Below, one piece after another: positions 1 through 5,475 of a stretch of DNA of 6,538 nucleotides. The DNA lies in NCBI GenBank assembly GCA_003222555.1, contig QHWL01000029.1:1-6538 (forward strand). Direction: 5' to 3'. The position numbers were made by a program, and so were the translations under genes. Source of the DNA: Acidobacteriota bacterium. Lineage in GTDB: Bacteria; Acidobacteriota; Vicinamibacteria; Vicinamibacterales; CAVVIG01. Positions within the stretch are counted from its first letter, which is position 1. The number at the start of each line of letters is the position of its first letter. Below the pieces are notes generated by a model. The model worked only from the letters and a program-made list of their open reading frames with translations. It was not told the origin of the DNA and did not search any database.

Positions 1-224
1 TGTCGGACCTGCGCGAATCGGGCGCGCTCGAACAGGACGCCGATGTCGTCATCTTCATCTACCGGGAAGATCAGTACGTCGACCGAAGCCAGCCTCCGAC
101 CGATGCGCAAGGCATCGCCGAGCTGATCGTGGGCAAGCAGCGCAATGGGCCGACCGGCGTCGTCAAACTCGCGTTCATCCGCGAGTTCACACGGTTCGAG
201 AACCTTGCGGTCGGCACCTCCTGA
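1..224 (+). CDS. dnaB: Replicative DNA helicase DnaB, C-terminal fragment
   Basis: Only the last 73 codons are in the window; the frame begins at base 3 and ends at TGA 222-224. DnaB is the hexameric helicase that unwinds DNA at the replication fork. The fragment begins with [16 protein letters not shown], the conserved stretch of the RecA-like ATPase domain. It continues with VIFIYRED and with [13 protein letters not shown], where the KQR triplet (fragment residues 45-47) carries the lysine and arginine-finger residues that contact ATP in the neighbouring subunit. It closes with the usual [12 protein letters not shown] tail. I see no intein or frameshift in this part. A 340 bp gap follows before alr, and dnaB next to alr is a known arrangement (E. 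coli). The identification rests on several family-specific motifs and is secure; the N-terminal part cannot be judged. Confidence 0.96.
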   Translation, partial: SDLRESGALEQDADVVIFIYREDQYVDRSQPPTDAQGIAELIVGKQRNGPTGVVKLAFIREFTRFENLAVGTS

Positions 225-266
225 CGGATCACGCGGAGAGCGCAGCTTCGCAGAAGGCTTCAGAGC

Positions 267-363
267 GTGAAAAAATGCGCCGTTTTACCGCCGAGCACGC
301 CGCGAATTTTTGCGCTTTCTTCTCTGCGATCTCGGCGGCCTCGGCGGTTAACGGTTTCTTCAC
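267..363. repeat. Imperfect inverted repeat with 9 bp periodic arms (element A)
   Basis: The right arm consists of three 9 bp units: CTCTGCGAT (322-330), CTCGGCGGC (331-339) and CTCGGCGGT (340-348). The left arm has ACCGCCGAG (287-295), the exact reverse complement of the last unit, followed by CACGCCGCG (296-304), a degenerate second unit. Pairing extends outward with one or two gaps: CCGTT near 280-284 faces AACGG at 350-354, and GTGAA at 267-271 faces TTCAC at 359-363. The loop is T-rich and centred near 306-321. It could act as an RNA hairpin or a weak transcript end after dnaB, but no clean U tract follows. It could equally be a dispersed non-coding repeat. Confidence 0.7.
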
Positions 364-386
364 AGCCTCGTCAGGCTTAGATGCAA

Positions 387-450
387 CCACGAAATCACGA
401 AGGCGCGAAGAAGAACCAAAGATTGGTTTCGTGTTTTCGTGTTTTCGTGG
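387..450. repeat. Imperfect inverted repeat with 8 bp periodic arms (element B)
   Basis: The left arm is three 8 bp units: CACGAAAT (388-395), CACGAAGG (396-403) and CGCGAAGA (404-411). The right arm is TTTCGTGT (427-434), TTTCGTGT (435-442) and TTTCGTGG (443-450). The 23-base arms 387-409 and 428-450 pair with about five mismatches, several tolerable as G-U in RNA. A perfect 6 bp stem, AACCAA (414-419) with TTGGTT (423-428) around an AGA loop, caps the structure. The A/T-rich sequence contrasts with the surrounding GC-rich genome. No mobile-element gene is attached; the function is unknown. Confidence 0.72.
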
Positions 451-489
451 CCCGGGTTTATCTGAAGGAATATGCCGTCGAAGCCGCGC

Positions 490-516
490 CTCTGCGAGCT
501 CGGCGTGCTCTGCGTT
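490..516. repeat. Three 9 bp tandem units related to element A (element A')
   Basis: Units are CTCTGCGAG (490-498), CTCGGCGTG (499-507) and CTCTGCGTT (508-516). They match the units in the right arm of element A and have the same orientation. CGGCGTGCTC (501-510) is a perfect 10 bp reverse complement of GAGCACGCCG (293-302) in the left arm of element A. The far array can therefore compete with the near right arm for the same partner, enclosing element B. Confidence 0.65.
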
Positions 517-564
517 GATCGCTGTTTCGCCATTGGTCCATAGTCAGCTTGGACGGTCCATTAG

Positions 565-1695
565 ATGATCCGCCCGACTGTCGCTCGTGTGGACGTCGGT
601 GCGATCAAGCGCAACTTCCGTCAGATTGTCGAACATCTCGCGCGCGAGCGCTCGGCAGGTCCCCCTGGCGTCATTGCGGTCGTGAAGGCGAACGCGTACG
701 GTCACGGTGCGGCCCAGGTCGCCCGCGCGCTGGAGGATGCCGGCGCCGATCTTCTCGCCTGCGCGGACATCGAGGAAGGCGCGGTGCTGCGTACCGCCGG
801 GGTGAGGGCCGATATCCTCGTCTTCGGCGCCCTCAGCGTCAGCGATCTGGACGGGCTCTTCGACTGCCGTCTCACTCCGACCATCTCCACCCCGGGCGCC
901 GCGCGCGCGGTGCAGGCGGCGGCGGCACGCTACAAGCAGCGCCTTCGGTTTCACCTCAAGATCGACACGGGCATGAACCGCCTCGGCTTCAGGCACGACA
1001 ACCTGAGGCGGACGCTGCCCGAGCTGCTGGCGAGCCCGAATCTCGAACTCGATGCCGTGTATACGCACTTCGCCACAGCCGACGATCCCGAATCGCCGCT
1101 GTTCAACGTCCAGCGGCTTCGATTCGAGCGCGCGCTCGCCGACATCGAGGCGCTCGGCGCTCGTCCGCGATATCGTCACTCCGCCAACAGCGCGGCGCTT
1201 CTGCGCGATTCCCGCGTGTGGTGGGATCGCGTGCGTCCCGGCCTGCTCTTGTACGGAATCGTTCCGCCGCCGCTGGCCGCGACCTTGCCGCTGACGCCGG
1301 TGATAACGCTCGGCAGCCGCGTCGTCGCGGTCAAAGGTCTGCGAAGCGGTGAAGCCGTCGGGTACGGCGCGCGCTTCACCGCCCAAGACCCGAGAACGAT
1401 CGCGATTGTGCCTGCCGGATACGCGGACGGATTGGATCTGCGACTCGGCGACCGCGGCTCCGTCTTGATACGCGGCCGCCGGGCGCCGATTGTCGGCGCC
1501 GTGTCGATGGACATGCTGGCGGCCGATGTCACGGGCCTTGACGCTTCGCCCGGAGACGAGGTGGTGATCATCGGATCGCAGGGCGACGACTGCATCGACG
1601 TCCGCGAGATGGCCGCCACCATCGGCACGATCCCTTACGAAATTCTGTGCCGGATCGGTTCACGCATCGAGCGGCTATACTCGGAGGGCGGGTGA
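565..1695 (+). CDS. alr: Alanine racemase
   Basis: A 376-residue cytoplasmic PLP enzyme of fold type III that interconverts L- and D-alanine, supplying D-Ala for peptidoglycan; length is normal for the family. The PLP lysine is K41 in VVKANAYGHGA, with Y45 in the same motif. KIDTGMNRLGF (132-142) and HSANSAALL (205-213) line the barrel. RPGLLLYG (224-231) carries the cofactor arginine region. The C-terminal beta domain supplies the second catalytic base, Y267 in AVGYGARF, and SMDM (314-317). The ATG at 565 fits because MIRPTVARVDVGAIKRNF is the usual N-terminus and GGACGG at 551-556 is a plausible weak ribosome-binding site. The TGA stop lies inside the first unit of a 9 bp tandem array. The gene follows dnaB and precedes radA on the same strand. 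It appears intact and identification is secure. Confidence 0.96.
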   Translation: MIRPTVARVDVGAIKRNFRQIVEHLARERSAGPPGVIAVVKANAYGHGAAQVARALEDAGADLLACADIEEGAVLRTAGVRADILVFGALSVSDLDGLFDCRLTPTISTPGAARAVQAAAARYKQRLRFHLKIDTGMNRLGFRHDNLRRTLPELLASPNLELDAVYTHFATADDPESPLFNVQRLRFERALADIEALGARPRYRHSANSAALLRDSRVWWDRVRPGLLLYGIVPPPLAATLPLTPVITLGSRVVAVKGLRSGEAVGYGARFTAQDPRTIAIVPAGYADGLDLRLGDRGSVLIRGRRAPIVGAVSMDMLAADVTGLDASPGDEVVIIGSQGDDCIDVREMAATIGTIPYEILCRIGSRIERLYSEGG

Positions 1696-1825
1696 GGCGG
1701 GTAGGTCGGGTGAGGCGGGTAGGGCGGGTAGGTCGGGTTGGTCGGGTAAGTCGGGTTGGGAATCCGAGTTAAATCCACCAGCCCCACCAGTCCCACCCGC
1801 CCCACCTGCCCCACCAGCCCCCTAC
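1693..1825. repeat. Large inverted repeat of 9 bp tandem arrays, G-rich then C-rich (element C)
   Basis: It fills nearly all of the alr-radA gap. The G-rich left array starts in the alr stop codon: TGAGGCGGG, TAGGTCGGG, TGAGGCGGG, TAGGGCGGG, TAGGTCGGG, TTGGTCGGG, TAAGTCGGG, then a half unit TTGGG (1693-1760). After an A/T-rich spacer (1761-1774) comes the C-rich right array: CCACCAGCC, CCACCAGTC, CCACCCGCC, CCACCTGCC, CCACCAGCC (1775-1819), then CCCTAC. The arrays are approximate reverse complements. GGGTTGGT (1734-1741) can pair fully with ACCAGCCC (1813-1820), allowing one G-U. Regularly spaced GGG runs also make the + strand a strong G-quadruplex candidate. It could be a terminator, a transcript-stability element or a slippage-prone repeat; the function is not known. 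Confidence 0.8.
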
Positions 1826-1831
1826 GATCTC

Positions 1832-3211
1832 ATGAAGCCAAAGACCGTCTTCGTCTGCCAGGAGTGCGGCTCCCAGTCGCCCAAGTGGTTGGGGCGCTGC
1901 GCCGAATGTGGCGCATGGAACTCGCTGGTCGAGGAGCGCGCGCAGGAGAGTACCCCCTCGGCCGGCGGGCATCGCTACGCGCTCTCCGGACCGTCGGGCG
2001 CCGCTCGCCCGTATTCCGAGATCGCGATTGAAGGCAACCCGCGGCTTTCCACTGGCATCGACGAGTTCGATCGCGTCCTCGGCGGCGGCGTCGTCCCCGG
2101 ATCGCTCGTGCTCCTCGGCGGCGAACCGGGCATCGGCAAGTCGACACTGCTGCTGCAAGCCGGGGCCAACATGGCGCGTACGATCGGTCCGGTTCTTTAC
2201 AGCTCCGGCGAAGAGTCGGAACATCAGATCAAATTGCGAGGTGAACGTCTCGCTGTGGGCAAGGCGCCGCTATACCTCCTCGCCGAAACCTGCCTCGAAC
2301 GGATCCTCGAAGAGACCGCGCGCATCAAGCCGGCTCTCGTCATCGTCGATTCGGTGCAGACGGTGTTCTCCCAGAAGTTTCAGTCGGCGCCCGGCAGCAT
2401 CGGGCAGGTGCGCGAAGCCGCGACGCAGATGCTGTTTACCGCGAAAGGCCAGAACATTCCGACCTTCCTTGTCGGGCACGTCACCAAAGACGGCAGTCTC
2501 GCGGGCCCGAAAGCGCTCGAACACGTCGTCGATACCGTTCTGTACTTCGAAGGCGAGCGCCATCACTCGCACCGCGTGGTGCGCGCCGTCAAGAACCGGT
2601 TCGGCGCGATCAGCGAGCTTGGCGTGTTCGAGATGACGTCGGCCGGGCTTCGCCCGGTGCCGAATCCCTCGAAGATGTTCCTTGCCGAGCGACCGTCAAA
2701 TGTGCCCGGCTCCGCAGTGTTGTGCTCGGTGGAAGGTTCGCGGCCGATCCTCGTCGAGGTGCAGGCGCTCGTCAGCACGAGCACCTACGGCACGGCGCGC
2801 CGTACGGCCAGCGGCATCGACCAGCAGCGCCTCTCGCTGCTGCTCGCCGTCCTCGAAAAGCGCGCGGGCCTGAACCTGATTGGCGACGACGTGTTCGTGA
2901 ACATAGCGGGAGGGATGACGGTCGACGAACCCGCGTCGGACCTCGGCGTGCTGGCTGCCGTCGCGTCGAGCGTCCGCAATCGCGTGATTCCCCTCGCCAC
3001 GGCGATGTTCGGCGAGGTCGGCCTTGCGGGCGAAGTCCGAGGCACGGCGCAGGCAGCGCTGCGCGTGCGCGAGGCCGCGCAGATGGGGTTCCGCCGCTGC
3101 ATCATGCCCGAAGCGAACATCGATCCCGCCGATCGCAGTCAGCCTGGCGGCGAATGCGAGCTCGTGGGTGTCCGCACGGTCGGCGAAGCGCTCGACGCAC
3201 TCCTCCAATGA
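1832..3211 (+). CDS. radA: DNA repair protein RadA (Sms)
   Basis: A 459-residue RecA-like ATPase that drives branch migration of recombination intermediates and helps restart and repair forks. The N-terminal zinc finger is complete (C9, C12, C23, C26: CQEC and CAEC). The ATPase core follows, with Walker A GGEPGIGKST (96-105), Walker B ALVIVDS (168-174, D173) and the RadA-specific KNRFG motif (254-258). The C-terminal Lon-protease-like domain (about 290-459) begins near ERPSNVPGSAV and includes GGMTVDEPASDLGV and GEVGLAGEVR. In RadA this domain is structural rather than proteolytic. The ATG at 1832 gives the canonical MKPKTVFVCQECG start. It has no Shine-Dalgarno sequence, because upstream bases belong to the C-rich repeat arm. 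The gene is complete, of normal length, and ends 92 bp before plsC. Confidence 0.97.
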   Translation: MKPKTVFVCQECGSQSPKWLGRCAECGAWNSLVEERAQESTPSAGGHRYALSGPSGAARPYSEIAIEGNPRLSTGIDEFDRVLGGGVVPGSLVLLGGEPGIGKSTLLLQAGANMARTIGPVLYSSGEESEHQIKLRGERLAVGKAPLYLLAETCLERILEETARIKPALVIVDSVQTVFSQKFQSAPGSIGQVREAATQMLFTAKGQNIPTFLVGHVTKDGSLAGPKALEHVVDTVLYFEGERHHSHRVVRAVKNRFGAISELGVFEMTSAGLRPVPNPSKMFLAERPSNVPGSAVLCSVEGSRPILVEVQALVSTSTYGTARRTASGIDQQRLSLLLAVLEKRAGLNLIGDDVFVNIAGGMTVDEPASDLGVLAAVASSVRNRVIPLATAMFGEVGLAGEVRGTAQAALRVREAAQMGFRRCIMPEANIDPADRSQPGGECELVGVRTVGEALDALLQ

Positions 3212-3218
3212 CACCCGG

Positions 3219-3303
3219 AATTTACAATTTACAATTTACAATTCACAAAGAACAAAGTGCGTCTTGCCACGCTTTGTCAATTGTAAATTGTCCATTGTAA
3301 ATT
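3219..3303. repeat. Inverted repeat with 7 bp periodic arms (element D)
   Basis: The left arm is four 7 bp units, TTTACAA three times then TTCACAA (3221-3248). The right arm is TTGTCAA, TTGTAAA, TTGTCCA, TTGTAAA (3274-3301). The 32-base arms 3219-3250 and 3272-3303 pair at 29 of 32 positions around a 21-base loop (3251-3271). The element is very A/T-rich in a GC-rich chromosome and occupies almost the whole radA-plsC gap, ending against the GTG start of plsC. It is predicted to form a strong hairpin as RNA or as a DNA cruciform. There is no attached coding sequence, and I cannot assign a function. Confidence 0.85.
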
Positions 3304-4077
3304 GTGCGTATCCCCCCCTACCATTGGTGGCGGACCGTCTTTTTTCTCATTCCCGCCATCAGCGTCTACACCGTCGTGCTCGGCGCGGTGTCGATCTTCT
3401 CGAGCGTGTTCGATCGTCGCGGACGCGTCGCGCACGCGTGTGCGCGTGCGTGGTCGCGCCTCATCCTGAAAACGACCGGTGTCGGCGTCACCGTCGAAGG
3501 CCTCGAGCGCGTGACGGCCGGCGCCACCTACATCTTCGTCGCCAATCACCAGAGCCATTACGACACGCCGGTCATCTTCAGCGCGCTGCCGTTTCAGCTC
3601 CGGATCATCGCGAAGGAATCGCTCGCGAGCTTTCCGGTACTCGGCTGGCACCTCAAGCGTGGCGGGCATCTCTTCGTCGATCGCCGGCATCCCGATCGCG
3701 CCGGCATCTTGAAGCGCTGGCGCGCGCTCGTGGCCGACGGGCTGTCGCTGATCATTTACGCCGAGGGTACGCGCAGCCCGGACGGGCACGTGGCCCGGTT
3801 CAAGGCGGGAAGTTTTCTGCTCGCGATCGAGGCGGGGCTTCCGGTGGTGCCCCTGTCGGTCGTCGGCACGAGGAGCATCATGCCCAAGAACCGTTTACGC
3901 ACCGAACCCGGGTGCGTCGTCCTCATCGTCCACGACCCTATCCAGCCGCCCGAGCTCGACGCTCCGACCGTTCAGGACGCCAAGGTCCTGGCCCGGCGCG
4001 TCCGCGACATCGTCGCGGCCGGTGTCGAGCAACATCGGCTGGCGTCTGAGGTCGGCCCGCGAGGCGGGCCTGTATAA
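3304..4077 (+). CDS. plsC: 1-acyl-sn-glycerol-3-phosphate acyltransferase (PlsC family)
   Basis: A 257-residue membrane-associated acyltransferase of the PlsC/LPLAT family. Its likely role is acylation of lysophosphatidic acid to phosphatidic acid, the precursor of membrane phospholipids. A hydrophobic N-terminal helix (about residues 11-34) should anchor it. Motif I NHQSHYD (81-87) supplies the catalytic H82 and D87 of HX4D. The motif around GGHLFVDRR (120-128), motif III AEGTRSPDG (153-161) with FKAGS (166-170), and motif IV VVPLSVVG (181-188) follow in order. The start is GTG 3304, the first start of a common type after an in-frame TAA at 3298-3300. It abuts the right arm of an A/T-rich inverted repeat and lacks a Shine-Dalgarno site. 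Later GTG starts (near 3376) would remove the anchor. The TAA stop overlaps a TATAAT box, and ispDF begins 15 bp later. Acyl-acceptor specificity cannot be read from sequence. Confidence 0.9.
   Translation: MRIPPYHWWRTVFFLIPAISVYTVVLGAVSIFSSVFDRRGRVAHACARAWSRLILKTTGVGVTVEGLERVTAGATYIFVANHQSHYDTPVIFSALPFQLRIIAKESLASFPVLGWHLKRGGHLFVDRRHPDRAGILKRWRALVADGLSLIIYAEGTRSPDGHVARFKAGSFLLAIEAGLPVVPLSVVGTRSIMPKNRLRTEPGCVVLIVHDPIQPPELDAPTVQDAKVLARRVRDIVAAGVEQHRLASEVGPRGGPV
4054..4070 (+). other. Perfect 7 bp hairpin at the end of plsC
   Basis: GGCCCGC (4054-4060) and GCGGGCC (4064-4070) form a perfect stem around a GAG loop, within the last codons of plsC. No U tract follows, so it is not a standard intrinsic terminator. 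It sits exactly where the spacer between a -35 and the downstream TATAAT would be. Confidence 0.5.
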
Positions 4078-4078
4078 T
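4073..4078 (+). promoter_or_regulatory. Candidate -10 box (TATAAT) before ispDF
   Basis: A perfect sigma-70 -10 hexamer, rare by chance in such GC-rich DNA, overlaps the plsC TAA stop and lies 14 bases before the ispDF ATG. No TTGACA-like -35 is visible 16-18 bp upstream. Transcription would start near 4085, leaving a leader of only about eight bases. The call rests on the -10 alone. Confidence 0.4.
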
Positions 4079-4079
4079 C

Positions 4080-4084
4080 AAAGG
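4080..4084 (+). promoter_or_regulatory. Weak ribosome-binding site of ispDF
   Basis: AAAGG lies eight bases before the ATG at 4093 and is the best Shine-Dalgarno-like match in the window by position. It would be useful on a plsC-ispDF read-through transcript. It would be lost if transcription began at the site implied by the TATAAT just upstream, so the two signals point to different modes of expression. Confidence 0.45.
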
Positions 4085-4092
4085 TTGTCCCC

Positions 4093-5286
4093 ATGCACGT
4101 CACAGCGATCATTGCGGCCGGCGGACGTGGCCAGCGCTTCGGCGGCGCGCGGCCAAAACAATTGCTGTCGGTCGCCGGACGGCCGGTACTGGAGCGCAGC
4201 GTCGCGGCGTTTCTGACACATCCCTCGATCGACGAAATCGTCGTCGCACTCCCCACTGAGCTGGCTGACGATCCGCCTGGATACCTGCGCGGGACGTCGA
4301 AGCCGCTGCGCATCGTCGCCGGCGGACCCCGGCGGCAGGACTCGGTGGCCAGCGCGTTTCGCGCCGCGTCCGAGCGGAGCGACGTGATTGTGATTCACGA
4401 TGCCGCGCGGCCGTTTGCGAGTGCCGCTCTCATCGCGCGCACGATCGCCGCCGCGGCTGAATCGGGCGCGGCATTGGCCGCGGTCCAGGCGCGCGATACC
4501 GTCAAGCAGGGACACTTGTCGCCGGCAGCTGCCGGTCCGCGATCGGGCGACGTCTGGATCGTCAAAGCGACGCTGCCGCGCGAGCTCATCTTTCTCGCCC
4601 AGACGCCGCAGGCGTTCCGGCGCGAGGTGCTGCGCGACGCGATCGCGTTGGGAGGCGAAGCGACCGACGAAGCTGGGCTCGCCGAACGTGCCGGTCACAC
4701 AGTGCGGATTGTCGAAGGCGAGGTATCGAACATCAAGATCACGACGCCCGGCGACGTGGCCGTCGCCGAGACGCTCGCGCGCGGCGGACACGACGACCGC
4801 ACGGTCGCGCGCGTCGGTACGGGGTACGACCTGCACAAACTCATAGAGGGCCGGCCCCTGATTCTGGGCGGCATCACGATTCCATTCGAGCGCGGGCTCT
4901 CAGGACACTCGGATGCCGACGCGGTCTGTCACGCGATCACCGACGCAGTGCTTGGCGCGGCCGCGGCCGGCGATATCGGCCGTCATTTTCCAGATACCGA
5001 CCCGCAGTGGCAAGGGGCGTCGAGCGTCGGTCTTTTGAAGCGCGCGGCGGCGCTCGTTCGCGAGCGTGGCTATAAGATCGCCAACGTCGACGTCGTGGTC
5101 ATCGCGGAACGGCCCAAGCTCACGCCGTGGGTCGAGCCGATGCGCGCGAGTGTCGGGCAGGCGCTCGGCTTGACAACCGACTGCATCAGCATCAAAGGGA
5201 AGACCAACGAAGGCGTCGGCGAGCTCGGCCGCGGCGAGGCCATAGCCGCGCATGCGGTGGCGCTGCTGCGGGGAGTTGTTGACTAA
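4093..5286 (+). CDS. ispDF: Bifunctional IspD/IspF (MEP pathway cytidylyltransferase and cyclodiphosphate synthase)
   Basis: A 397-residue fusion of two cytoplasmic MEP-pathway enzymes. IspD (about 1-228) joins MEP to CTP to make CDP-ME. It shows the nucleotide-binding loop AAGGRGQRFG (8-17), PKQ (21-23), QDS (82-84), IHDAARPF (101-108), AQTPQAF (169-175), TDEA (191-194) and NIKITTPGD (213-221). IspF (about 238-397) converts CDP-ME 2-phosphate to MEcPP. It shows TGYDLHKL with metal ligands D246 and H248, SGHSDADAVCHA (270-281) with H272, DIGRHFPDTDP (294-304), and KGKTNEGVGELGRGEA (368-383). Each half has the normal length of the stand-alone enzyme, joined by a linker of only about ten residues. 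IspE, which acts between the two steps, is not in the window. Fused IspDF is known from alpha- and epsilonproteobacteria, so this is a recognised architecture. It lies 15 bp after plsC. Confidence 0.96.
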   Translation: MHVTAIIAAGGRGQRFGGARPKQLLSVAGRPVLERSVAAFLTHPSIDEIVVALPTELADDPPGYLRGTSKPLRIVAGGPRRQDSVASAFRAASERSDVIVIHDAARPFASAALIARTIAAAAESGAALAAVQARDTVKQGHLSPAAAGPRSGDVWIVKATLPRELIFLAQTPQAFRREVLRDAIALGGEATDEAGLAERAGHTVRIVEGEVSNIKITTPGDVAVAETLARGGHDDRTVARVGTGYDLHKLIEGRPLILGGITIPFERGLSGHSDADAVCHAITDAVLGAAAAGDIGRHFPDTDPQWQGASSVGLLKRAAALVRERGYKIANVDVVVIAERPKLTPWVEPMRASVGQALGLTTDCISIKGKTNEGVGELGRGEAIAAHAVALLRGVVD

Positions 5287-5308
5287 GCGGACAGTCGTCG
5301 CAACCAAA

Positions 5309-5343
5309 GCCGAGCGCCGCGAGGCGCGAAGGCACAGGTCGTG
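5309..5343 (+). repeat. Direct repeat copy 1 with small stem-loop (element E1)
   Basis: This copy contains GCGCC-GCGA-GGCGC (5314-5327), a perfect 5 bp stem-loop, followed by GAAGGCACAGGTCGTG. Its last 19 bases (5325-5343) are identical to 5429-5447 in the second copy. It lies in the 189 bp ispDF-gltX gap. Confidence 0.7.
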
Positions 5344-5413
5344 ACAGCCCGGGAGCGAGTGCAGACGCGCGGTGATGGAATCGTTGTGAAAGCGGAAAGT
5401 CGATGGGGGCAAT

Positions 5414-5447
5414 GCCGAGCGGCGAAGCCGCGAAGGCACAGGTCGTG
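5414..5447 (+). repeat. Direct repeat copy 2 with compensated stem-loop (element E2)
   Basis: The second copy begins with the same GCCGA and has stem GCGGC-GAA-GCCGC (5419-5431). Compared with copy 1, one C-G pair has become G-C on both sides, so pairing is kept while sequence changes; the loop is one base shorter. The 3' end is shared exactly. The spacing between copies is about 70 bp of unrelated sequence in which I see no gene. Confidence 0.7.
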
Positions 5448-5465
5448 GGGGTGGGGCCCCACGAC
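5442..5465 (+). other. 9 bp perfect hairpin ahead of gltX
   Basis: GTCGTGGGG (5442-5450) pairs perfectly with CCCCACGAC (5457-5465) around GTGGGG. Its 5' side overlaps the end of repeat E2. A ten-base A-rich stretch separates it from the gltX ATG. No U tract follows, so it is more likely a leader structure than an intrinsic terminator. An alternative shorter fold uses the 12 bp palindrome GTGGGGCCCCAC (5451-5462). Confidence 0.6.
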
Positions 5466-5475
5466 AAAGTAAAAA

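Larger units (their letters stand above)
225..564. other. dnaB-alr intergenic region filled with inverted and tandem repeats
   Basis: These 340 bp hold no convincing gene. An open frame from ATG 275 to the alr start exists, but it begins inside a hairpin arm, runs straight through the repeats and its product looks like no protein I know. The gap contains two imperfect inverted repeats (about 267-363 and 387-450) and a further three-unit 9 bp array (490-516) related to the first. I found no clear sigma-70 promoter for alr. A GGACGG at 551-556, eight bases before the alr ATG, is the only ribosome-binding candidate. Confidence 0.75.

Noticed and set aside
280..363. Intrinsic terminator for dnaB
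   Set aside because: The hairpin is imperfect and is followed by mixed TTTCTTCAC rather than a clean T run; a terminator role is possible but not supported.
275..568. Plus-strand 97-codon open frame in the dnaB-alr gap
   Set aside because: Starts inside hairpin A, traverses element B and array A', overlaps the alr start, and its translation only reflects the repeats.
544..1386. Long minus-strand open frame opposite alr
   Set aside because: Mirrors a secure alr gene; product has low complexity (Arg/Ala-rich) and no recognisable motif. Long antisense frames are expected in GC-rich DNA.
1676..1681. TATACT as a promoter -10 for radA
   Set aside because: It lies inside the alr coding end about 150 bp before radA, with no -35 and with the G-rich array between.
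1693..1825. CRISPR array
   Set aside because: The 9 bp units are contiguous with no spacers and change to the reverse complement halfway; no cas gene is nearby.
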